A stretch of 13,661 nt of DNA from Nitrospira sp. (GCA_025363325.1 JANYEF010000311.1:1-13661), one strand, 5' to 3'; positions 6,822 through 12,678 are shown, counted from the stretch's first letter. Translations and numbers: made by a program. Notes: generated by a model not told the origin, from the sequence alone.

Positions 6822-7214
6822 TTATCGCTTTGAGTACTGGAACCGCTTTCTCGCACCCTTCTGTCCGTACTTCTTCCGTTCTTTGACGCGCGAGTCCCGC
6901 GTCAGCAAGCCTTCCTTTTTTAAGGGCGTGCGGAGGGGCTGGTTGAGCACCACCAACGCGCGTGCGATCGCATGACGCAGGGCGCCGGCTTGTCCGACTT
7001 GCCCGCCGCCGTGCACGGTGGCCTTGATCGAGTACTGCCCGACGACACCGCCGATTTCGAGCGGGAACTGAATGATCTGCCGCAAGGTCAGCCGTGGGAA
7101 GGCCTTCTCTAGGGGTTGATCGTTGATCGTAATGTCGCCACCTCTCCCAGTGACCCAGGCTCTGGCAATCGCGCACTTTCGTCGTCCGGTTGCATATTGA
7201 GTTGCTACTGCCAT
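6822..7214 (-). CDS. rpsI: 30S ribosomal protein S9
   Basis: S9 (uS9) is a 30S head protein whose C-terminal tail reaches the P-site tRNA. The 130-aa sequence shows the family start YATGRRKCAIARAWV, the central region TVHGGGQVGQAGALRHAIARAL, and the conserved basic ending DSRVKERKKYGQKGARKRFQYSKR, broken here as DSRVKERKKYG then QKGARKRFQYSKR. The terminal KR is the functional tail. AAGGAG lies about 10 nt before the ATG. It follows rplM in the usual L13-S9 order, but the spacer is 237 bp instead of the usual few bases because repeat copy C sits in it. A strong terminator follows. Confidence 0.97.
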   Translation of the reverse strand: MAVATQYATGRRKCAIARAWVTGRGGDITINDQPLEKAFPRLTLRQIIQFPLEIGGVVGQYSIKATVHGGGQVGQAGALRHAIARALVVLNQPLRTPLKKEGLLTRDSRVKERKKYGQKGARKRFQYSKR

Positions 7215-7252
7215 GTCACAACGTCTCCTTCTTTGCTCGCGGTGATGACCAA

Positions 7253-7374
7253 CAGGATGCTGAAAAAGTCTTCCAGCGGCGTTCTCGCATCGCTCAGAGG
7301 CTCAACGTACCGAAGCGTACGCCTCGCCTCTTCGCTCGCTGCGGCCTTGCTGGACAGCCTTTTTGAGCATCCTG
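7253..7374 (+). repeat. Dispersed palindromic repeat, copy C (MITE-like)
   Basis: This 122-bp copy lies between rplM and rpsI in the same orientation as copy A. The ends are CAGGATGCTGAAAAAG and CTTTTTGAGCATCCTG, 15 of 16 complementary. The inner arms AGAGGC with GCCTCT, and CGTAC with GTACG, flank a central GAAG-type loop. The whole unit could form a long hairpin in DNA or RNA. It would be transcribed inside the ribosomal-protein operon unless that operon is split here. Confidence 0.9.
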
Positions 7375-7451
7375 CATGAATGTTCTTTTCTTGCCACAGA
7401 CGTACAAATTATCGAAATTCTGCTATGCCGAAATGGTTCTTCCACAACCTG

Positions 7452-7880
7452 CTACAGGGTAATCGGTTCTGGCCCTTGAGCCTGGTGCGGATGCGTGGGC
7501 CCGACGTAGACGCGGAGTTTCTTTGCCATATGATTCCCCAATGGATTCTTGGGAAGCATGCCCTCGATCGCTTTCGTCAAGAGTATTGTGGGGTCTTTTC
7601 GGAATACATGCTGCGCCGTCGCGGTCTTGAGTCCGCCTGGAAAGCCGGTATGATGACGATAGAGTTTCGTGGCCATTTTGTTGCCGGTTAGATGAATCTT
7701 CTCAGCATTCACGATTACGATATGGTCGCCCATGTCAACATGGGGGGTAAAGGTTGGGCGGTGTTTGCCGCGCAACATCCCGGCGACGCGGGCTGCCAAT
7801 CGGCCCAGGGTTTTCCCCTCAGCATCCACGAGGTACCACTTTTCCTTCACGTCCAACGGTTTTTGCATGTAGGTCAACAT
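7452..7880 (-). CDS. rplM: 50S ribosomal protein L13
   Basis: L13 (uL13) is an early-assembly protein of the 50S subunit. The 142-aa sequence is complete and typical: WYLVDAEGKTLGRLAARVA near the start, MGDHIVIVNAEKIHLTGNKM in the middle, and the family segment AIEGMLPKNPLGNHMAKKLRVY followed by GPTHPHQAQ near the end. The start at 7880 (MLTYMQKP) is preceded by AAGGAG at about 12 nt. The second ATG at 7868 also gives a plausible protein. It lies 32 bp after the upstream bifunctional-nuclease gene, so it is probably cotranscribed with both DUF151 genes, with rpsI downstream. Confidence 0.96.
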   Translation of the reverse strand: MLTYMQKPLDVKEKWYLVDAEGKTLGRLAARVAGMLRGKHRPTFTPHVDMGDHIVIVNAEKIHLTGNKMATKLYRHHTGFPGGLKTATAQHVFRKDPTILLTKAIEGMLPKNPLGNHMAKKLRVYVGPTHPHQAQGPEPITL

Positions 7881-7912
7881 CGTTCTTTCCCGCTCCTTCG
7901 CTATCGAGTGAA

Positions 7913-8410
7913 TTACGTTTCCTGTACTTCAGGTGTGGCGATATCTTTCGATTCTAGTTTTGCCAGCCAGGCGTCGAGATTCGTTGTGCTCCTCCGCTTC
8001 AACACATCTTGGGTAATATAGATCGGACAATGAGCCCGGAGGGCCACCGAGATTGCATCGCTGGGTCGGGCATCGATCGTCCGTTCCACGCCTTTGTTGG
8101 CGACATATACCGTCGCATAATAGGTGCTGCTTTTGACGTCCCCAATGACAACGCGTTGGATCGTAATGTTCAAATGTTCGGCAAAACTCTTGATCAAGTC
8201 ATGGCTCATAGGCCGTGGCGTGATCATGGTATCGAGCGCTAATTTAATGGCATTTCCTTCTGCGGCCCCGACCCAAATCGGAAACGTATCGAGGTCACCG
8301 TCCTGTCGTGCCAAGACGACAATTCTCGTGTCGGTATTGGCCTCCTCGAGGATGCGATCCACCCGGTATTCAACCAGGTCTTGTTCTTTGGGTAGATAGA
8401 CGGGACTCAT
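7913..8410 (-). CDS. Bifunctional nuclease (BFN/DUF151) domain protein, paralogue 1
   Basis: This 165-aa protein carries one BFN (DUF151) domain, the TM0160-like fold named after a plant protein reported to have DNase and RNase activity. The hallmark DARPSDAISVALR is at residues 113-125, and the DTFPIWVGAAEGNAIKLAL segment is at about 41-59. The family signature TPRPMSHDL is at about 64-72. It has short N- and C-terminal extensions beyond the domain. It is the second of two adjacent paralogues: the other ends 16 bp upstream and rplM starts 32 bp downstream, which suggests one transcript. The Shine-Dalgarno is weak (GAGAGA about 4 nt before the ATG). The true substrate in bacteria is unknown to me, and nuclease activity is inherited from the family name rather than seen. 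Confidence 0.85.
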   Translation of the reverse strand: MSPVYLPKEQDLVEYRVDRILEEANTDTRIVVLARQDGDLDTFPIWVGAAEGNAIKLALDTMITPRPMSHDLIKSFAEHLNITIQRVVIGDVKSSTYYATVYVANKGVERTIDARPSDAISVALRAHCPIYITQDVLKRRSTTNLDAWLAKLESKDIATPEVQET

Positions 8411-8426
8411 ATTGTCTCTCGTTGCA

Positions 8427-8882
8427 TCACGAGTCTAGTTTGCCGAAATCTTCCGGCTTGAGATTTTCCAGCCACTGTTCGAGCTCTTCGGAGCTCTGTT
8501 TCGTGATGACCGAATCGTTTGCAAACACCGGCGCATTGCTCCGAAGCGCAAGGGCAATCGCATCGCTGGGTCTGGCGTCGACGGTGTATTCTGAGTCTTC
8601 GTACATCAAATGGATTTTCGCAAAATAGGTGTGCTCCGACAAGTCCGTAATGACGACGCTGATGACCTTCGCGTTGTAAGCATCGAGGAGCGACTTCATG
8701 AAGTCGTGCGTCATCGGCCGGGGGGGCGTGACGTTTTCCAGTGACATGCTGATCGCACCTGCTTCTGACTTGCCGACCCAAATGGGAAGCATGTCGGAAT
8801 GCTCTTCGTCACGCAGCACCACGATATACGCATTATTATAGGGGTCGAACATCAACCCCTTTACGTGCATCTGTGTTATCAC
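8427..8882 (-). CDS. Bifunctional nuclease (BFN/DUF151) domain protein, paralogue 2
   Basis: This is a second single-domain BFN/DUF151 protein of 151 aa. Motifs are MLPIWVGKSEAGAISMSLEN at 31-50, TPPRPMTHDFM at about 52-62, and VDARPSDAIALALR at 101-114. It shares the overall plan of its neighbour but is clearly diverged, so this is an old duplication. The start is GTG at 8882, chosen because AGGAG at 8893-8897 lies 10 nt upstream. The ATG at 8870 (MHVKGLMFDPYN) would be 22 nt from it. The gene is first in the inferred operon bfn-bfn-rplM-rpsI, with a good promoter about 80 bp upstream (8965-8994). Confidence 0.85.
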   Translation of the reverse strand: MITQMHVKGLMFDPYNNAYIVVLRDEEHSDMLPIWVGKSEAGAISMSLENVTPPRPMTHDFMKSLLDAYNAKVISVVITDLSEHTYFAKIHLMYEDSEYTVDARPSDAIALALRSNAPVFANDSVITKQSSEELEQWLENLKPEDFGKLDS

Positions 8883-8964
8883 GATAAACTAACTCCTGAT
8901 CCTCACCGCAGAAGGGTCGTGAGGAGATGTTGAACGTCCTGGAGCGATGGACTATTAAAGACAC

Positions 8965-8994
8965 AATCTAGCATTTATGAAATCGGCCTGTCAA
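8965..8994 (-). promoter_or_regulatory. Promoter of the bfn-bfn-rplM-rpsI operon
   Basis: On the minus strand a perfect -35 TTGACA (8994-8989) and a -10 TAGATT (8970-8965, 4/6) are separated by 18 bp. Transcription would start near 8958, leaving a leader of about 75 nt before the GTG start at 8882. No other promoter of similar quality was seen further down the operon. Confidence 0.6.
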
Positions 8995-9087
8995 CGAAGC
9001 CTGCGAGATCGCTGGAGAAATTCACGGAAGACTCTGGTGATTCACGGCTCAGCCTGGGGGCCACATCCCGGCGCAAAGCCATTTGGG

Positions 9088-9366
9088 TTAGGCCTGTGGA
9101 CGATAGTTCTGATCCAGCTTTCCGGTGTCAGTTTGTTCGCCAAGTTTGAGAAAGGCCTTCATCTGTTTCTTCACGAGTTCCCTACCGCTCTCTTCACCCA
9201 AGTTGACCTGATACTCGTTGATGACCATAACCCGCATGCCCTCCCACTTTTTCCAGCAGGGTTTGCAGACCTTGGCTTTGATCTCGGATTCGAGCCTCCC
9301 CATGAAGAGGGGGTCCGTAATAGTTTCTCCCACTTGTCCACACGTAACGCACTGGACGTCTGCCAT
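9088..9366 (-). CDS. YggX-like (Fe(II)-trafficking family) protein with two CxxC pairs
   Basis: The C-terminal part, residues about 38-75 (KKWEGMRVMVINEYQVNLGE and on to KKQMKAFLKLG), resembles the E. coli YggX core, in which a W..W segment is followed by TMLINEKKLNM and an EQEM.NFL helix. YggX is linked to iron handling and oxidative protection of Fe-S proteins. Unlike YggX, this 92-aa protein has C6-x-x-C9 and C34-x-x-C37, which could bind a metal such as zinc or iron. The start at 9366 (MADVQCVTCGQ) is preceded by GGGAGGA at a spacing of about 9. An upstream in-frame ATG at 9387 sits over that ribosome-binding site and is less likely. The YggX link is a pattern match by eye, so function stays open. 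Confidence 0.7.
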   Translation of the reverse strand: MADVQCVTCGQVGETITDPLFMGRLESEIKAKVCKPCWKKWEGMRVMVINEYQVNLGEESGRELVKKQMKAFLKLGEQTDTGKLDQNYRPQA

Positions 9367-9456
9367 GGTGTAAAGATCCTCCCGCATATACTATTTAGGT
9401 GACTGTGAGGCGGGGATTGTAACACTGCGGTCGTGCTAAGAAAAGAGGGGAGCGGA

Positions 9457-9485
9457 TTGACCAGCACATGGCTTCGTGCTATGAA
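9457..9485 (+). promoter_or_regulatory. Probable promoter of tRNA-Leu
   Basis: TTGACC at 9457-9462 and TATGAA at 9480-9485 are separated by 17 bp. The predicted start near 9492 gives a short precursor of about 16 nt before the mature tRNA 5' end. Confidence 0.5.
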
Positions 9486-9507
9486 GATTCGCCTGTTAAA
9501 TGGATAT

Positions 9508-9594
9508 GCCCGGATGGCGGAACTGGCAGACGCGCCGGACTCAAAATCCGGTTCTCGCAAGAGAGTGGGAGTTCGACCCTCCCTCTGGGCACCA
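9508..9594 (+). tRNA. tRNA-Leu (anticodon CAA)
   Basis: The acceptor stem pairs GCCCGGA (9508-9514) with TCTGGGC (9584-9590), with one G-U pair. The anticodon stem CCGGA / TCCGG encloses the loop CTCAAAA, giving anticodon CAA, which reads the leucine codon UUG. A long variable arm (around GTTCTCGCAAGAGAGT) marks a class II tRNA, as expected for leucine. The T loop GTTCGAC is normal, and the CCA end is encoded (9592-9594). Confidence 0.96.
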
Positions 9595-9699
9595 TCAGTT
9601 CACAGTCTGGCAGCAAGTTTGGCGTAGGATTTATTGCGGCTCGGTCACGGTTGGGATTATGCGGGAATCTGAATCAAATTAAACAGGCATATCCCCCAG

Positions 9700-9728
9700 T
9701 TGACATGTCCGAATGGCTAGCCTATAGA
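9700..9728 (+). promoter_or_regulatory. Promoter of the secreted-protein gene
   Basis: A perfect TTGACA at 9700-9705 and TATAGA at 9723-9728 are separated by an optimal 17 bp. The predicted start near 9735 leaves a leader of about 115 nt before the ATG at 9850. I see no riboswitch-like structure in the leader. The region 9595-9699 between the tRNA and this promoter shows nothing recognisable. Confidence 0.6.
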
Positions 9729-9849
9729 TAGGCCTTAGCCTAGAATGATGATAAAGCTTCTAAAGTCGTGATGTTGGTCAAATTTTGGCTCGGTTCTTGG
9801 TGTCTATCATTTGATTTCATTACTCTAAGTCTCACCAAGGAGGCAGCAC

Positions 9850-10590
9850 ATGCGTAATGCGTTGGTACTAGGGGCGACAATTCTTTTTGTCGGGGCATCC
9901 GGTATCTCATTTGCTCAGGAGCGCTTGCAGACGAACCAATCCGGGATGGGTGTGGGCGAAGGGGTTGGCGATGTGTCGGGCTCGAGCACTCGCGTGACCA
10001 CCTTCGATCGAACCCAGTTCCTCGATCGGTTGTCGCAGGCCGAAACCGTATTTGGTCGTGTGCTGGCTATCGATTTGCCAGCCGGAAAAATGTTTCTGGA
10101 AACAGGTGGAAGCTCCCACGATGAGGGCCGAGCCGGGGGCGGTTCGATGAATGCGCTAATCGTCTATTTCGACGACAAAACCAACACGGACCAGCTCAGG
10201 ACCATGAATACCGGCGACGACGTTTCTCTCCAGGTCGTTGAAGCCACGACTAACCAACAGCAGTTTGGGACGGGACGCAAGCTGGTTCGTGAGATTACCG
10301 TCCTTCGTGGCAATGAGAAGCTTGCTGGTTTCGGTGGACTTGGGCAGCGCCCGAACCCCAGGACCGAGCGTGGGATTGAAACGAATAGTGGCTCCACCAC
10401 CGGTGGGATTGGTGGTTCTGTGCTTCCAGGGAAGATCGACTCCGGTATCACCAGCCCGGTCGGTGAATATACTGGGGCTGCTCCTTGCTGGCAGTGCGAA
10501 CCGCAGCCAGGATGGGGTAATGCAGTCCCAAACCAGTCGGACTACGGGACGGACTACACCAAGCCAAACTTGGTCAAGGGTCTGAACTAG
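9850..10590 (+). CDS. Secreted protein of unknown function
   Basis: The 246-aa product begins with a clear signal peptide (MRNALVLGATILFVGASG then ISFA), with likely cleavage after A22. I do not recognise a family. Residues about 66-152 look like a compact beta-rich region, beginning VFGRVLAIDLPAGKMFLETG and ending VREITVLRG, with alternating hydrophobic strands. They are flanked by Gly/Ser/Asn-rich, probably disordered segments (23-50 and 160-210). A lone C213-x-x-C216 pair lies near the C-terminus in APCWQCEPQPGWG and may form a disulfide or bind metal outside the cytoplasm. AAGGAGG lies 6 nt before the ATG, a near-ideal ribosome-binding site. With its own promoter upstream and a strong terminator downstream, this is a single-gene unit that is probably well expressed. 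Confidence 0.8.
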   Translation: MRNALVLGATILFVGASGISFAQERLQTNQSGMGVGEGVGDVSGSSTRVTTFDRTQFLDRLSQAETVFGRVLAIDLPAGKMFLETGGSSHDEGRAGGGSMNALIVYFDDKTNTDQLRTMNTGDDVSLQVVEATTNQQQFGTGRKLVREITVLRGNEKLAGFGGLGQRPNPRTERGIETNSGSTTGGIGGSVLPGKIDSGITSPVGEYTGAAPCWQCEPQPGWGNAVPNQSDYGTDYTKPNLVKGLN

Positions 10591-10620
10591 GTCGAGTCAT
10601 AGTTCGTGAAGGCTTGAGCA

Positions 10621-10649
10621 AGGGGCAGCAAAACGCTGCCCCTTTTTTT
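10621..10649 (+). terminator. Strong intrinsic terminator after the secreted-protein gene
   Basis: An 8-bp stem, GGGGCAGC (10622-10629) with GCTGCCCC (10635-10642), encloses the loop AAAAC and is followed by seven T. It lies 31 bp after the stop codon. Confidence 0.93.
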
Positions 10650-10683
10650 GCGTTCACTATGCCGGTACACCCGGTCTATCTAT

Positions 10684-10770
10684 CTGGTTCATCTGGTTCA
10701 TCTGGTTTCTCTGGTTAGTTTCGTTCAACCAAAAAACCAGATAAACTAGATGAACCAGACAAACCAAATA
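10684..10770. repeat. Inverted array of 9-bp CTGGTT / AACCAG units
   Basis: Four CTGGTT cores start at 10684, 10693, 10702 and 10711, exactly 9 bp apart. After a spacer, four cores AACCAG, AACTAG, AACCAG and AACCAA start at 10735, 10744, 10753 and 10762, again exactly 9 bp apart and reverse complementary to the first set. Together they form two arms of about 36 bp that could fold into one long imperfect hairpin. The array lies between the terminator at 10621-10649 and the TusA-family gene, and ends about 20 bp before that start codon. Confidence 0.88.
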
Positions 10771-10790
10771 ATAAAGAGGGAAACACGACA

Positions 10791-11033
10791 GTGACTGTTC
10801 AACCGGATGCCGAGTTGGATTTACGGGGAGTGATTTGCCCCTATAACTTCGTCAAAACGAAGTTGAAACTGGAAGCGATGGAACGGGGACAGACTCTTTC
10901 AGTGCTGTTGGACGATGGCGACCCAATTAAGAACGTTCCCCGCAGTGTGAGTAATGAAGGGCACACCATCCTTTCGCAAGATCGCGTCGAAGGGTCCTAT
11001 CGAGTGCTCATTCGCCGCCGTGAAGACGAGTAG
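10791..11033 (+). CDS. TusA/SirA-family sulfurtransferase-like protein
   Basis: This 80-aa protein is the size of TusA-family sulfur carriers. It has the signature LDLRGVICPYNFVKTKLKLE at residues 9-28 with the active cysteine C16 followed by P17. The remainder (LSVLLDDGDPIKNVPRSV, then EGHTI) fits the family's beta-alpha-beta-alpha fold. Classic TusA has CPxP, while here the motif is CPYN, as in other branches of the family, so the specific partner is uncertain. The start is GTG, with GAGGG ending 10 nt upstream. The upstream flank is the inverted 9-bp array and no clear promoter was seen. Its 3' end overlaps the convergent methyltransferase gene by 26 bp. Transfer of persulfide sulfur is the likely role. 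Confidence 0.85.
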   Translation: MTVQPDAELDLRGVICPYNFVKTKLKLEAMERGQTLSVLLDDGDPIKNVPRSVSNEGHTILSQDRVEGSYRVLIRRREDE

Positions 11034-11757
11034 CGTGGGGCATTCTTCTGCTCATCTTTCTTGTTTGTAATCGTGCATTATACCCTTCAATGACAACCGT
11101 CACCGCTGAGTCCTTCGGCACTGGTCCGATCTGGTCGAGCAGCTCACCAGGTCTTCCGCGAGAGAGGGTCTCTTCGCGTGTTGTGAGATTCATGGCGATG
11201 GCGATCTGTCTGGTGGGGAGAATCTGCACCAGGATTTTCAGTAGCTTTTTGAGGGCTCTGGGTTCCACGTAGAAGACGAGGGTTCTTCGTTCTTTGCGGA
11301 GTTGGGATAGGTATTGTGCGAGACGATGACTAGTTGAAGGAAGATGTCCCTCAAAGATGATCGCATCACCTGAAAAGCCAGAGATCGCCGTCGCTGCTGT
11401 TATGGTAGAGGGACCAGGGATGGCTTTGACCAGGATTCCCGTTCGGTGGGCAGCAGCCACAAGGAGATTGCCTGGGTCGTAGATGACCGGGGTGCCGTTG
11501 TCTGAGACGAGAGCGACATCCTCTCCCTGCGTAAGTCGATGAAGAAGGACCAGCATTTTTTCGTGTCGATTCAGTGGGCCGTAGCTTGTGACTGTTGCGG
11601 TGATGCCATGATGGGCCAGGAGTGTCTGGGTCACGCGAGGGTCTTCTGACGCAATGACCGCAACGCGGCGCAGCGTGGCAATGGCACGAAGGGTGATGTC
11701 CTCAGGGTGGCCAATCGGCGTGCTGATGACATACAGGATACCGGGAGGGCGAGACAT
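11008..11757 (-). CDS. Divergent RsmI-family (tetrapyrrole-methylase fold) methyltransferase
   Basis: The family enzyme 2'-O-methylates C1402 of 16S rRNA using SAM. Family segments are present: ILYVISTPIGHPEDITLRAI at 7-26, SEDPR at 37-41, VALVSDNGTPVIYDPGNLLV at 81-100, IPGPSTITAATAISGF at 113-128, IIFEGHLP at 133-140, and TLVFYVEPRALKKLLK at 159-174. Several usually fixed positions differ: EDTR is EDPR, SDAGTP is SDNGTP, the HNE motif is not recognisable, and the residues after GHLP are STSHR rather than the usual K-containing stretch. It may be rsmI in this lineage or a paralogue. I start at 11757, as the longer frame to 11811 runs over the divergent hemX-like promoter. GAGAGG lies about 10 nt upstream of the ATG. 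The C-terminal 20 residues are basic and probably run-on sequence overlapping the TusA-family gene. Confidence 0.78.
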   Translation of the reverse strand: MSRPPGILYVISTPIGHPEDITLRAIATLRRVAVIASEDPRVTQTLLAHHGITATVTSYGPLNRHEKMLVLLHRLTQGEDVALVSDNGTPVIYDPGNLLVAAAHRTGILVKAIPGPSTITAATAISGFSGDAIIFEGHLPSTSHRLAQYLSQLRKERRTLVFYVEPRALKKLLKILVQILPTRQIAIAMNLTTREETLSRGRPGELLDQIGPVPKDSAVTVVIEGYNARLQTRKMSRRMPHATRLHGGE

Positions 11758-11790
11758 GGTCGTCCGGCCTCTCACTCCTTGATCGTTTGG

Positions 11791-11820
11791 TTGACTCCCA
11801 TCTCGCGCCATCGATATAAT
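11791..11820 (+). promoter_or_regulatory. Near-consensus promoter of the hemX-like/hemA operon
   Basis: TTGACT (11791-11796, 5/6) and a perfect TATAAT (11815-11820) are separated by 18 bp. The start would be near 11827, leaving a leader of about 47 nt. It is the closest match to consensus in the window and lies just upstream of the divergent RsmI-like gene. Confidence 0.75.
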
Positions 11821-11858
11821 TCCCTGTTGAATACCAGTCTGTTTGTCCTGAAAATTTG

Positions 11859-11873
11859 AGAGGATAGACCTCT
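11859..11873 (+). promoter_or_regulatory. Hairpin covering the Shine-Dalgarno of the hemX-like gene
   Basis: AGAGG (11859-11863) is exactly complementary to CCTCT (11869-11873), with the 5-nt loop ATAGA between them. The ATG follows at once. The left arm is the core of the ribosome-binding site (GAGAGGA 11858-11864), so the hairpin would mask it. The stem has only 5 bp, so its effect may be modest. Confidence 0.45.
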
Positions 11874-12677
11874 ATGGCCGCCATGTTGTTCGTGGTGACG
11901 ATGGCCCTGTATTTTGCGGCCACCGTTTCCTTTCTTGCCTACCTGCTTTGGCCTTCGGAAGTCCTGTCAAACGTCTCCCTAGGTATGACGGCGACCGGGT
12001 TTGCCTCACACACAGTTGCGTTGGGTGCAGGGATGATCGGGGTGACGGACATATCGACGCCAGGATTCCATCAAGCCCTGTCATTTTTTTCCTGGGTGCT
12101 GATTTTGGTCTTTCTTGCCGTGGAGTTTCGTCATCATTTGCACGTGCTTGGTTCGTTCATCGTCCCGCTGGCACTGATGTCGCTGGTTTCTGCCGCGGCA
12201 TTGCCGGAAACCGCTCCGACGCTTACGCCGGTGTTTCGAACGCTGTGGGTCCATGTCACGCTGAGCATGCTTGGTACCGTGGGGTTTGCCATCGCCTTTG
12301 TGGCTGGTCTCATGTATCTGATTCAGGATGGGCTTCTCAAGTCCAAACGGTTCAATGTCCTCTACTCAAAGTTACCCGCCCTGGATTTTCTCGACCATCT
12401 GAACCAACGGTCGATCGTGACGGGGTTCCCGCTGCTCACGCTCGGCATCATCACTGGCGCGTTGTCCGCCGAGTTCACTCGGGGATCGTACCTGAACTGG
12501 AATCCCGAGCAAGCATGGGCGCTGGTGACGTGGGTGTTCTACTTTGTCGTACTGATGGGACGACTGACAGTAGGCTGGAGAGCCAAACGAGCGGCATACC
12601 TGACAATTATTGGATTTGCCGGGGTTATTCTGACCCTCATCGGCGTGGTCCTTAAAAGTCATGGACCGGTGTCTTGA
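11874..12677 (+). CDS. HemX/CcsA-like cytochrome c assembly family membrane protein
   Basis: This 267-aa protein is highly hydrophobic with about eight membrane helices, in the CcsA/HemX group of haem-handling membrane proteins. Histidines H46, H66 and H127 lie in or near helices, as expected for haem ligands. Where CcsA proteins have a tryptophan-rich WWD region and WDPKExWAxITW, this protein has SYLNWNPEQAWALVTWVFYF at 205-224. The acidic residue is N210, and the following LHxR is LMGR, so a standard c-type haem ligation role is doubtful. It lies 1 nt upstream of hemA, as HemX does in the hem operons of other bacteria, where HemX limits the amount of glutamyl-tRNA reductase. I therefore favour a HemX-like role, with CcsA the alternative. 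Start ATG at 11874 with GAGAGGA 9 nt upstream, behind a very good promoter. Confidence 0.82.
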   Translation: MAAMLFVVTMALYFAATVSFLAYLLWPSEVLSNVSLGMTATGFASHTVALGAGMIGVTDISTPGFHQALSFFSWVLILVFLAVEFRHHLHVLGSFIVPLALMSLVSAAALPETAPTLTPVFRTLWVHVTLSMLGTVGFAIAFVAGLMYLIQDGLLKSKRFNVLYSKLPALDFLDHLNQRSIVTGFPLLTLGIITGALSAEFTRGSYLNWNPEQAWALVTWVFYFVVLMGRLTVGWRAKRAAYLTIIGFAGVILTLIGVVLKSHGPVS

Positions 12678-12678
12678 T

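Noticed and set aside
6739..7176. N-terminal extension of the ArgC frame back to 7176
   Set aside because: It overlaps rpsI in another frame on the same strand, spans the terminator, and has no ArgC similarity. It is an open frame only because of base composition.
9014..9050. Direct repeat of ATTCACGG upstream of the bfn operon promoter
   Set aside because: Only two 8-bp copies without symmetry. This is expected by chance, and no regulator is suggested.
10684..10770. Short regularly spaced units resembling a CRISPR array
   Set aside because: Units are only 6 bp with 3-bp linkers and reverse orientation halfway. There are no 20-50 bp spacers and no cas genes.
11758..11811. Longer RsmI-like start at 11811
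   Set aside because: The added residues cover the divergent TTGACT/TATAAT promoter and lack family similarity. The start at 11757 begins just before the conserved ILYVISTPIG segment.
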